Both the position numbers and the translations under genes were made by a program. Below the pieces are notes generated by a model. That model saw only the letters and a program-made list of their open reading frames with translations, did not search any database and was not told the DNA's origin. Positions 9,010-17,111 of a stretch of DNA of 64,000 nucleotides are shown here, one piece after another. The stretch comes from Pseudomonas arsenicoxydans (GTDB taxonomy: Bacteria > Pseudomonadota > Gammaproteobacteria > Pseudomonadales > Pseudomonadaceae), in contig NZ_RCZE01000001.1 of NCBI RefSeq assembly GCF_006438915.1, forward strand, positions 544,325-608,324, in the 5' to 3' direction. The stretch's first letter is position 1. Each line of letters starts with the position of its first letter.

Positions 9010-10052
9010 GGCTGCGACCCGAACTTGTTTTCGAGGGTCGGCGGTCCGTCAACCAACACCCGGAATGGCGCAGCATCGGTGCGCAATATCAATTTGGTGC
9101 CCGGCGAAACGATGGTGCCCAAGGTGTCGAGGGAACGCAGCAAGTTGTAAAGCTGCGGAGAGCCGGCGTACGCACGGCCGTAGATCTGCGCTGCCTCAAC
9201 CCGCGATTGGGCTTCGATATCAGCGGCTTTCACCGTGGCATCGGCTTGCACGATTCGCGCATCTCGCTCGGCAGCGGAACGAATTTGCGCAGCTTCACGT
9301 TTGCCAATGGCGGTGCGTTCTGTCGCAATGGTTTCACGCTCGGCGCGCATGCGATCAACCGTGGCGGTCAAGGTTACCGACGGCAGGGTCAAACGCTCGA
9401 TCCCGACTTGCAGCACGCGCACGCCATAAGTGGTGAGCAATTGCTGATCAATCTGATGACGAAGTTGCGCCTCAAACTCGGCAATGTGTACTTGATTGGC
9501 GTCGGTGTTGACCAGGTTCGCCAAGTCAAAACTGGCGGCCGTCGTTTCCAGCGCAGAGCCGACAAACGTGCGGATCTGCCGTGCCGCTTCATCCGGCTGG
9601 TTCTGCACCGCGCGCATGAAGCGTTGCACATTGTCCGGATCGCCCTGCACCTGCCACGCCACGTAAGCCTGAACAATGATCCGCAGACCGTCGCGGGTGC
9701 CGACATCCTGCAAACCACTGGAGGTGGTGCGCAGCCGCAAGTCGACAGGAATGGCCGCTTCAAACGGTGCCGGCCAGCGCCAGCCAAGCCCCGGCTCCAA
9801 CAAAACCCGCGATGGATTGCCGAAGCGCGTGATCACGGTGGCCTCCCCCGAGCGCACTTGGACAAGGCTTGCGGCAGCTATGGCAAAGGCCACGAGCAAC
9901 GCCGCCCAGCCCATGCGCCGCCAAGGAAATGATCCGGCCTCTTGTGGATCACCGTGGTGGTGATGATGGTGACCGTGGTGATGCCCATGTCCGGCATGAC
10001 CGTGATCGTGGCCGGCGAGGTCATCGTGATCGTGTGTGTGCGACTGGCTCAA
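9006..10052 (-). CDS. SPFH/band-7 protein, HflK-like, with histidine-rich N-terminus
   Basis: 348 residues. The first 33 contain 16 histidines (including a run of six at 28-33) mixed with Asp and Gly, a likely cytoplasmic metal-binding tail. Then come a transmembrane helix (about 48-66), an SPFH domain (SGEATVITRFGNPSRVLLEPGLGWRWP) and a coiled-coil C-terminus ending in LILRTDAAPFRVLVDGPP. The fold order matches HflK. Four-base ATGA overlaps join it to the genes on both sides. In a metal-ATPase operon the His tail may hand over or buffer Zn(II) or Cu; this is inference. Confidence 0.8.
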   Translation of the reverse strand: MSQSHTHDHDDLAGHDHGHAGHGHHHGHHHHHHGDPQEAGSFPWRRMGWAALLVAFAIAAASLVQVRSGEATVITRFGNPSRVLLEPGLGWRWPAPFEAAIPVDLRLRTTSSGLQDVGTRDGLRIIVQAYVAWQVQGDPDNVQRFMRAVQNQPDEAARQIRTFVGSALETTAASFDLANLVNTDANQVHIAEFEAQLRHQIDQQLLTTYGVRVLQVGIERLTLPSVTLTATVDRMRAERETIATERTAIGKREAAQIRSAAERDARIVQADATVKAADIEAQSRVEAAQIYGRAYAGSPQLYNLLRSLDTLGTIVSPGTKLILRTDAAPFRVLVDGPPTLENKFGSQP

Positions 10053-12037
10053 TGGGTAGCTCCTGGCTGGGCGCTCGTACGCGGCGACGCAGGATCAGCC
10101 GGCAACGTGAAAGTACGGAGGTCGATGGTCGGCGCATTACTGCTGCCACCCAGACGATGATCAAGAATCAGCAGCTTGGCGTTGGCCAGGCCTTGGCTCA
10201 GTTGGCTGAGGTATTGCTCCAGCACAAACGCCTGGCCGGCGCTGGCGTAGGCTTTCCGTTCAGCACTGAACTTCAGGTCTGCCGCCTGTGCCGTGGCGTT
10301 GATTTCATGGGCGCTGGCCGTTGCTTGATCGCGCGCAATGCTCGCCTGCATTTGCGCCTGATTGGTCGCCTCCGCAGCCGCACCGCGTTCCCGCGAGATC
10401 AATGCTTGCGCGCCAATCTGCGCAGCCTGCACGCCGTGATAGGCATTGGCGGCACCGGCCGGTGGATGAATCGCTTCGACCACGGTGGCAAGAATTTCCA
10501 CACCGCTGTTGAGTTTCTGCAAGTCGGCTTGCACCGCCCGGCCAATCTCTTCAGCAAGCCCTACCCTGTCCTCGCCAAGCAAACCGTCAAGGGTTCGCGA
10601 AGCGAAGTCATGCACCAGAATCCGGCTGGCGGTGCTGCGAATCAGCGTCGGCAGGTCCGCGCTGTTGTAGGTCGCCGCCAGCGCCGCTTGATCGGTCAGG
10701 CCGATGCGATAGACGAAACGCACGTCCATGTTGACGATCTGGAAGCTCTGTTCGTCGGCGCGGCTGCTGGCAATGACCTGGGATTTATCGTTAACGTGGC
10801 TCGCGTCCCATAGCCGATTGGCAATCGCCGGCGCCGGGCCTTCGGCAGGCTCGGGTACGACCGGGGCCGATGCTTCGCCAACACTGGTTGCCAACTCGTG
10901 AACCACGCCATTTTCAATATTCAGCACACGGCCCAACGGCCACGGTAAACCCGCGTGCAAACCAGGACCCAACACCTCCACCGGTTTGCCGAATCGTTCA
11001 TAAATGCCCCGCCCTTGCAATGGTATTTCGTGAATGCCGGTGAGTGACCAGCCGACGAAGGCAACCACCGCCAGCACCGGCAAAAACGCTCGACGCATGT
11101 AAGTGAAAGCCCAGATCTGCCGCAAGTCGATGCCAAAGCGGTTGTGCAATTCGTGCTGCAACGCGAGCAGCGGTTGTGGCGGCCAGCGCAGCATGTCGGC
11201 GACAAAACTGCGCGCCAGCAACGTCGGTTCCAGTTGATCGCGCTGCGGGCTGAACAGCGACAGCACCGCACGCAGCAGCAACTCGACGGCGACCAAGCCC
11301 GGCAGCAAACCAATCAGCACCGCCAGACGCACCGGCCAGACCGAGGTTTCACTGGCGAACAACAGGCACAACGCACCGATCACCAGGCAAATGATTGCCA
11401 CCCGCGTCAGTTGCGCCAATGCGCCGGCTTCCGGCCATTGGGCGACGTTTTCCTGGGCCAGTTGTCGCTCGACCACCAGCAGACCAAACGCCAGCAGCAA
11501 CGCCAGCGCCGCGCCGACACTGGCCGATAACCCCAACGCGGCGGGCGGTAACGCGAGGTTCCAGAACTGACTGATGCTGAACAGCGTCAACAGCGCCCAG
11601 CCGCCGAGCCAGAGTGTCGGCGCGCCGATCTGGCCAAGCATGCTCACCGAGCCCTGACTGAGTCGCTCCAGCAGTCGCTCATACCACCCTTGCGGCGCAG
11701 CGGGTTCTTCAACAACGACCACGGGCAGCGGCGGGTTCATCGCTTGTGCGCGCCAGCGGGTCACCCACCAGGCGGATTGCAGACCGGCGACCAGCACCAG
11801 TAAAGCGGCGCTCTGACTCACCAATAACGCGCCCCACAATGACTGCGGCGCAAACAACCCGACAAACAACGCCAGCACCAGCCCGGACGCCGCCAAAGCA
11901 CTCAGGCCAATGGCGAACTGGCGCAATCGCCGCCCCTGAAAGAGCGCCTGTTGAAAGCGCGGCAGCCCTGCTACCTGCGCGCCATCGACTTCGAGATCGA
12001 CTTGCATACCACCCCAGTGCTTATTCAATGCGGACAT
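10049..12037 (-). CDS. Large polytopic SPFH/HflK-like protein, first gene of the hmtA operon
   Basis: 662 residues. The N-terminal half holds roughly six or seven hydrophobic segments (about 41-63, 68-88, 141-160, 167-188, 212-230, 235-262, 318-335). The second half is an SPFH domain (GIHEIPLQGRGIYERFGKPVEVLGPGLHAGLPWPLGRV) with a long Ala/Gln-rich coiled coil (about 540-610). A membrane domain fused to a band-7 domain is unusual and matches the first gene of the hmtA-type cluster. The ATG at 12037 has no good Shine-Dalgarno; an in-frame ATG at 12007 follows GGGGTGG and is an alternative start. The Zur-box-like palindrome is only four bases upstream of the first ATG. Confidence 0.75.
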   Translation of the reverse strand: MSALNKHWGGMQVDLEVDGAQVAGLPRFQQALFQGRRLRQFAIGLSALAASGLVLALFVGLFAPQSLWGALLVSQSAALLVLVAGLQSAWWVTRWRAQAMNPPLPVVVVEEPAAPQGWYERLLERLSQGSVSMLGQIGAPTLWLGGWALLTLFSISQFWNLALPPAALGLSASVGAALALLLAFGLLVVERQLAQENVAQWPEAGALAQLTRVAIICLVIGALCLLFASETSVWPVRLAVLIGLLPGLVAVELLLRAVLSLFSPQRDQLEPTLLARSFVADMLRWPPQPLLALQHELHNRFGIDLRQIWAFTYMRRAFLPVLAVVAFVGWSLTGIHEIPLQGRGIYERFGKPVEVLGPGLHAGLPWPLGRVLNIENGVVHELATSVGEASAPVVPEPAEGPAPAIANRLWDASHVNDKSQVIASSRADEQSFQIVNMDVRFVYRIGLTDQAALAATYNSADLPTLIRSTASRILVHDFASRTLDGLLGEDRVGLAEEIGRAVQADLQKLNSGVEILATVVEAIHPPAGAANAYHGVQAAQIGAQALISRERGAAAEATNQAQMQASIARDQATASAHEINATAQAADLKFSAERKAYASAGQAFVLEQYLSQLSQGLANAKLLILDHRLGGSSNAPTIDLRTFTLPADPASPRTSAQPGATH

Positions 12038-12041
12038 CGCG

Positions 12042-12062
12042 TTTCGTTACGATATAACGAAA
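12042..12062. promoter_or_regulatory. Zur-box-like palindrome upstream of the hmtA operon
   Basis: TTTCGTTA-N5-TAACGAAA is a perfect 8-bp inverted repeat. Its core GTTATATCGTAAC matches 10 of 13 bases of the gamma-proteobacterial Zur core GTTATAATATAAC as I recall it. Its position next to the first gene of a zinc-transport-type operon fits zinc-dependent repression. Confidence 0.6.
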
Positions 12063-12223
12063 GCGGTGAAATTTTTGTACGAAATCCTTCTATCTAAAGA
12101 CGCGGAACCTGTCGCTAGGCTGAAGGCTTGACCGAAACCGCGCGATACGCACATATTACGTTCGTAATTTTTACCAACTACTATTTTTAACCAGCCCGAT
12201 CCCTTCACTTCAGGAGTACATCC

Positions 12224-13624
12224 ATGAGCAGCTACGACGTCGTGATTCTTGGCGGTGGGCCCGGTGGTTATAACGCCGCAATCCGTGCCGGCCAGCTGGG
12301 TTTGAAAGCGGCCTGCGTCGAAGGTCGCGTGACCCTCGGCGGCACTTGCCTCAACGTCGGCTGCATGCCGTCCAAGGCGCTGTTGCACGCATCCGAACTC
12401 TACGACGCGGCCATGGGCGCGGAATTCGCCAACCTGGGCATCGAGGTCAAACCCACCCTCAACCTCGCCCAGATGATGAAACAAAAGGATGAAAGCGTTA
12501 CCGGGCTGACCAAGGGCATCGAGTTTCTGTTTCGCAAAAACAAAGTCGACTGGATCAAGGGCTGGGGCCACATCGACGGGCCGGGTAAAGTCACGGTCAC
12601 CGACAGTGCCGGCGGCAAGACCGAGCTGAGCGCCAAGGACATCATCATCGCCACCGGCTCCGAGCCCACTCCCCTGCCGGGCGTCGACATCGATAACCAA
12701 CGCATCCTCGATTCCACCGGGGCGCTGTCGCTGGCCGAAGTGCCCAAGCACCTGGTGGTCATTGGTGCCGGCGTCATCGGCCTGGAGCTGGGCTCCGTGT
12801 GGCGGCGCCTGGGTGCTCAAGTCACGGTAGTCGAATTTCTCGATCGCATCTGTCCGGGGGTGGACGTCGAGGCTGGCAAAACCCTTCAGCGTTCGCTGAG
12901 TAAACAGGGCATCACCTTCAAGTTGAGTTCTAAAGTCACCCGCGCCACGTCAACGGCGAGCGGTGTTCAGCTCAGCATCGAACCGGCGGCCGGCGGCACC
13001 GCCGAGTTGCTGGAAGCCGATTACGTGCTGGTCTCGATCGGGCGCCGGCCGTACACCCAAGGCCTGGGTCTTGAAAACGTCGGCCTCGCAACAGACAAGC
13101 GCGGCATGCTCGCCAACAAGGGTCACCGCACCGAAGCGCCAGGCATCTGGGTGATCGGCGACGTCACGTCCGGGCCGATGCTCGCCCACAAGGCTGAAGA
13201 CGAGGCCATGGCCTGCGTGGAACAGATTGTCGGCAAGGCTGGCGAAGTGAATTACAACCTGATTCCCAGCGTGGTCTACACCAAACCGGAGCTGGCCAGC
13301 GTCGGCAAGACTGAAGAGCAGCTCAAGGCCGAAGGTCGCGCGTACAAGGTCGGTAAATTCCCGTTCACCGCCAACAGCCGGGCCAAGATCAACCACGAAA
13401 CCGAAGGCTTCGCCAAAGTGCTGGCGGATGAACGCACCGATGAAATTCTCGGCGTGCATCTCGTAGGCCCGAGTGTCAGTGAAATGATTGGCGAGTATTG
13501 CGTGGCGATGGAATTCAGCGCCTCGGCCGAGGACATTGCGCTGACGTGCCATCCGCACCCGACACGGTCCGAGGCGTTGCGCCAGGCGGCGATGAATGTG
13601 GAGGGGATGGCGACGCAGATGTAA
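12224..13624 (+). CDS. lpd3: Dihydrolipoyl dehydrogenase (Lpd3-type)
   Basis: 466-residue FAD flavoenzyme that reoxidises dihydrolipoamide using NAD+. It shows the N-terminal FAD motif GGGPGGYNAAIRAGQLG, the redox disulfide GGTCLNVGC (Cys42, Cys47), the NAD-binding GAGVIGLELGSVWRRLG and the C-terminal catalytic His-Glu segment CHPHPTRSE. AGGAG lies eight bases before ATG. It is monocistronic, with no E1/E2 dehydrogenase genes nearby, like the stand-alone lpd3 of P. aeruginosa. Its partner complex cannot be told from this context. Confidence 0.88.
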   Translation: MSSYDVVILGGGPGGYNAAIRAGQLGLKAACVEGRVTLGGTCLNVGCMPSKALLHASELYDAAMGAEFANLGIEVKPTLNLAQMMKQKDESVTGLTKGIEFLFRKNKVDWIKGWGHIDGPGKVTVTDSAGGKTELSAKDIIIATGSEPTPLPGVDIDNQRILDSTGALSLAEVPKHLVVIGAGVIGLELGSVWRRLGAQVTVVEFLDRICPGVDVEAGKTLQRSLSKQGITFKLSSKVTRATSTASGVQLSIEPAAGGTAELLEADYVLVSIGRRPYTQGLGLENVGLATDKRGMLANKGHRTEAPGIWVIGDVTSGPMLAHKAEDEAMACVEQIVGKAGEVNYNLIPSVVYTKPELASVGKTEEQLKAEGRAYKVGKFPFTANSRAKINHETEGFAKVLADERTDEILGVHLVGPSVSEMIGEYCVAMEFSASAEDIALTCHPHPTRSEALRQAAMNVEGMATQM

Positions 13625-13657
13625 GGCTTTGAGTCTTGCGTAATCAGGTCTGGCCTC

Positions 13658-13732
13658 TTCGCGAGCAAGCCCGCTCCCACATTTGATTTGTGGCGTTCAC
13701 AAAACCAGTGTGGGAGCGGGCTTGCTCGCGAA
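13658..13732. repeat. REPIN: inverted pair of REP elements (type GAGCGGGCTTGCTCGCGA)
   Basis: A perfect 24-bp inverted repeat, arms 13658-13681 and 13709-13732, separated by 27 bases. Each arm contains the fluorescens-group REP core GAGCGGGCTTGCTCGC. It lies between convergent lpd3 and the Lrp-type gene, a typical location for non-autonomous REPINs mobilised by RAYT transposases. It could also end transcription from both sides. Confidence 0.88.
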
Positions 13733-13746
13733 AGGGTCGAATCGGT

Positions 13747-14217
13747 TTAAGGCAAATGCCCCAACGGCAACACCCCCGGCGTCTTCACCGTGTGAATCGC
13801 AAAGTTGCTGCGGATATCGCTCACACCCGGCAACTTCAGCAGCCGCTCGGTCAGAAATCGGTCATACCCACGCAAATCCGGCACCACCACCTGCAGTAGA
13901 AAATCCGATTCCCCCGACACCAGAAACGCCGAAATCACTTCCGGCAGCGCCGTCACCGCCACGCGGAACGCTTCGGCTTGCGCATCGTTGTGACGCTCGA
14001 CCTTGACCCCGACAAACACCGTCAGCCCTAGCCCCACTTCGTCGCGATCCAGATTGGCCTGATACCCGCGAATCACCCCGGCTTCTTCCAGCATCCGCAC
14101 TCGACGCAAACAGGGCGAAGCAGACAAACCGATTTCATCGGCCAGTTGCACATTGCTCAGTCGACCGTCCCGTTGCAGGGCCGCGAGAATCTTGCGGTCG
14201 TAGGCGTCCAGTTTCAT
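13747..14217 (-). CDS. Lrp/AsnC family transcriptional regulator
   Basis: 156 residues with an N-terminal helix-turn-helix (KLDAYDRKILAALQRDGRLSNVQLADEIGLSASPCLRRVRMLEEAGVIRGY) and a C-terminal RAM ligand-binding/oligomerisation domain (VGLGLTVFVGVKVERH, VSGESDFLLQVVVPDLRGYDRFL). It is divergent from a LysE-type exporter with a 143-base gap. This is the classic arrangement in which the amino-acid-sensing regulator activates the exporter. The effector amino acid cannot be predicted. Confidence 0.88.
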   Translation of the reverse strand: MKLDAYDRKILAALQRDGRLSNVQLADEIGLSASPCLRRVRMLEEAGVIRGYQANLDRDEVGLGLTVFVGVKVERHNDAQAEAFRVAVTALPEVISAFLVSGESDFLLQVVVPDLRGYDRFLTERLLKLPGVSDIRSNFAIHTVKTPGVLPLGHLP

Positions 14218-14360
14218 GGTTTGGCAGATCCTGATGGTTCGATCGTGTGAAGCAGCAGGTTATGCCAATTTCTCCTGCTTTAGAAGCTGACTACGCAACC
14301 ACCTGCCCTGCCCTTGCGCCCTAGACTGAGCCACCGAATCGACAACGAATGGGGCGCAAC

Positions 14361-14990
14361 ATGGCAGGACTCTGGCTGTTTTTCATGGCATTGGCGGTGG
14401 TGTATTTGTTGCCCGGGCCGGACATGATCCTGCTGCTGCAAACCGGCGCCCGTCAGGGAAAAGGGGCGGCATTGGCAACGGCAGTTGGTTTGGGTATTGC
14501 CCGTGGCTGCCATGTGGCGTTGGCCGCGTTGGGGTTGGCGGCGTTGTTCAAAGCGGCGCCCTGGACGTTCGATGTGGTACGTCTGGCCGGGGCCGCGTAT
14601 TTGCTGTGGATTGGTATTCAATGCCTGCGGACTACGATGCTGCCGAACCTGAATGGCACTGACGCCACAACCGCAAAACTTCGCTGGGCGTCGTCGATCA
14701 AACGCGGTCTGTTTACCAACCTGCTCAACCCCAAAGCATTGCTGTTTTGTTCGGTGCTGCTGCCACAGTTCATCGACCCACACGCCGGATCAGTCCTCAC
14801 CCAATTCGCAATCCTGGGCATGGCGCTGGTCAGTGTCGGCTTCCTCTTCGACAGCGCCTATGCGCTGGTCGGCGCGGCGCTGGGCCGTTGGCTGCAACGC
14901 AGTCCTTCGGCCCAGCGGCTCCAGCAGTGGCTGTTTGGCAGCCTGTTGATCGGCTTCGCCGTGCGGCTGACTTTTGTGCAACAGGCGTAA
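14361..14990 (+). CDS. LysE/RhtB family amino-acid exporter
   Basis: 209-residue inner-membrane exporter with about six transmembrane helices and the family signature LPGPDMILLLQTGARQGKGAALATAVGLG near residues 17-45, then NPKALLFCSVLLPQFI. The ATG at 14361 is chosen over 14349 because GGGGCG lies five bases upstream and family members begin just before this helix. The divergent Lrp-type gene probably regulates it. Substrate specificity is not readable. Confidence 0.85.
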   Translation: MAGLWLFFMALAVVYLLPGPDMILLLQTGARQGKGAALATAVGLGIARGCHVALAALGLAALFKAAPWTFDVVRLAGAAYLLWIGIQCLRTTMLPNLNGTDATTAKLRWASSIKRGLFTNLLNPKALLFCSVLLPQFIDPHAGSVLTQFAILGMALVSVGFLFDSAYALVGAALGRWLQRSPSAQRLQQWLFGSLLIGFAVRLTFVQQA

Positions 14991-14993
14991 GCC

Positions 14994-17111
14994 TTACTGC
15001 GTCCGACGGCGACGACGGTTGATCAGCAGCAACGCCACCGCCGTCACGCCGACGACACCGCCGATCTGCAGCGGCCACTTGTAGGGCCGCAGCACCGCAC
15101 GCGTCGCGTCAGCAGCCTGGGTGACATAACGCTTGCTGGCGTTCTCAAAGTCGGGATAAGGGCACTGGTGACCAAAATCCACCGCCCAATCCACATAAGG
15201 CCCCTCTTTCACATAGCGTTGGTACAGAGCGCTTTGATCTTCAAGGCTACTGTTCCAGCCCGCCGCCGAGCACAGCACCGCCGCAAAGGCCTGACTGGTG
15301 TGCGGCAAGTTATCGGCGGCACGATTGGCCAAGGCCGTGGCCACAAACCGATAGTGATAACGCTCATCGGGTTTAGCGGCGCTGGCTTGCTGGCGCAGGA
15401 CTTCACCTTCAGCGACTAACGGCCCGACCTTCAGCTCCGTGGTTTCGAGGCTGTAATTGCCGCCAAACGTGGCGTAGTCCGGAGCCATTTCATAGCCGAG
15501 AATGTCCATCCCCCACTCGCGCGCCGTCCAGGCAGCATTGAACAGGGCGGCGGCGCGTTTGGTCGGCCACCACGCTGCATCGGCCAGCTGACGCTGTTGC
15601 GCGTACAACCGGGCTTTTTTCTGCAGATCGGGATTGTCGAAGTACGCCAGCGCTTCGTCGTAACGCTCTTCGCGCAACAATCGACGACCGAGCAGATTGC
15701 GCAGTTGCGCCGCCACCGGCAGTGGCACGTAATTGTCACGATCCTGCTGGGTCAACGGCGGTGGCGCGGGCACCTGCGTGTCGACGTAATGCTTGAGTTC
15801 ATCGACGGTCAGTACCCGTTCGGCCACCGTCGCGGCATCGAACCAATAGAGGCTTTGGCTGCGAAACAGCTGATCGAACGCTTGCAGATAATCCCCGCGT
15901 TGCAGCGCCAGAATCGCACTTTCGCCTTCGACCCGGCACTTGGGCTGAAGCGTTTCGTAGTCGTAGTCCGGCGTGCGCCGCTCACCCCACGATTCATTCT
16001 GCGGGAAGGCCTGAGCCGCTTTGGCATACGCTGCAGCCGCCGCGTTTTTATCGCCATCGCGCAACGCCAGTTTCGCTCGCAACCACCACGCCAGGCCGCC
16101 GTCCCCGGCGTGTTCAAGGAAGGACTTGGCGCTGGCGTAGTCGCCTTGTTGATAATTCATCGCGGCCAGTCGATCCGCGTTATCGAGGCTGCCGCGGGTG
16201 CTGCTTTGCAGCAGTTTGATCAGTTTCAATTCGTTCGGTGGCTGATCACCAAATGACCAGCCCAGGCGGCTGATCAAGGACGCGGTGACCAGTTGTTGCA
16301 CCGGTTTACCCTTGAGCAACGCGGTCAATTGATCGTCAGGCATCGCCAGCAGATCGGCCATCAGCAGCTTCAACGAGGTGTAACCGACCGCCGAACCGTG
16401 GAGGTTTTGCGTGGCGTAGAGATCGATGGCGCTGTCCCAGTCGCCAGCAGTACGGGCCACGCGCGCTTCTTCGCCGAGGCTGGCGACACCCAGTTCCAGC
16501 GGATCGCTGAAGCCATCGATACTCAGCTGACGCGTCTGCCCGAACGCCTTGCGCGCCTGCGCCAGCAGATCGGGTGATGTGCCCGCCTCGCTGCTGATGG
16601 CGAACAGCGCCCGCCCCAGCGAATACGCGGCCCAGGTGCTGCGCAAGGCGCGTTGATCGGCCGGCAGCGCCAGCACTTTTTCGAAGTATTCGGCGGCCAA
16701 ACGATGATCGCCCGCACTGAACGCTGCAGCGCCCGCCAGATACAGCGTGAGCTCGGCGGGCAGGCTCGCGCCTTGTTCTTCGACCTGATGCGCGTCCGTC
16801 AGGCTGCGCAGTTGTTTCACCAGCGCCTGCTGCTGCGCCGTCAGCCCGGCCTGCTCAGCAGCGTCTCGCTGTTCTGCGTAATCAGTCGCTTCCATGCTGT
16901 AGGTCGACTGCGCGACATTCTTGAGCCCCGCGATCGCATGGCCGAGACGGTTGATCTCAAACTGGAAGTTGCCTTCCGGCAGCTCCGCCAGCGACTGGCC
17001 GCGGTTGTCCAGCAGACGCATCGGGAAGTCCGGCCCGCAAGCCAGCGCCGAACCCAGCGGCAAGCTGAGGCTCAGGCAGAGCAGATTGCGGGGCCAGTTA
17101 CGGGTGAACAT
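14994..17111 (-). CDS. Unrecognised periplasmic protein with C-terminal membrane anchor and probable helical repeats
   Basis: 705 residues. The N-terminus is a signal sequence (MFTRNWPRNLLCLSLSLPLGSALA-C) ending at a cysteine, possibly a lipobox. The middle is helical and TPR-like (LAEYFEKVLALPADQRALRSTWAAYSLGRALF, ANRLAAMNYQQGDYASAKSFLEHAG-type units). A hydrophobic segment near 675-695 followed by RRRRRTQ suggests an inner-membrane anchor with a short basic cytoplasmic tail. The start at 17111 has AAGGAGG seven bases upstream. It overlaps the DUF3142 gene upstream by 14 bases, so the two are probably cotranscribed. Function unknown. Confidence 0.65.
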   Translation of the reverse strand: MFTRNWPRNLLCLSLSLPLGSALACGPDFPMRLLDNRGQSLAELPEGNFQFEINRLGHAIAGLKNVAQSTYSMEATDYAEQRDAAEQAGLTAQQQALVKQLRSLTDAHQVEEQGASLPAELTLYLAGAAAFSAGDHRLAAEYFEKVLALPADQRALRSTWAAYSLGRALFAISSEAGTSPDLLAQARKAFGQTRQLSIDGFSDPLELGVASLGEEARVARTAGDWDSAIDLYATQNLHGSAVGYTSLKLLMADLLAMPDDQLTALLKGKPVQQLVTASLISRLGWSFGDQPPNELKLIKLLQSSTRGSLDNADRLAAMNYQQGDYASAKSFLEHAGDGGLAWWLRAKLALRDGDKNAAAAAYAKAAQAFPQNESWGERRTPDYDYETLQPKCRVEGESAILALQRGDYLQAFDQLFRSQSLYWFDAATVAERVLTVDELKHYVDTQVPAPPPLTQQDRDNYVPLPVAAQLRNLLGRRLLREERYDEALAYFDNPDLQKKARLYAQQRQLADAAWWPTKRAAALFNAAWTAREWGMDILGYEMAPDYATFGGNYSLETTELKVGPLVAEGEVLRQQASAAKPDERYHYRFVATALANRAADNLPHTSQAFAAVLCSAAGWNSSLEDQSALYQRYVKEGPYVDWAVDFGHQCPYPDFENASKRYVTQAADATRAVLRPYKWPLQIGGVVGVTAVALLLINRRRRRTQ

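Noticed and set aside
9950..10050. His-codon-rich tract as a tandem DNA repeat
   Set aside because: No regular DNA period; the pattern follows from consecutive His/Asp/Gly codons of a real coding sequence.
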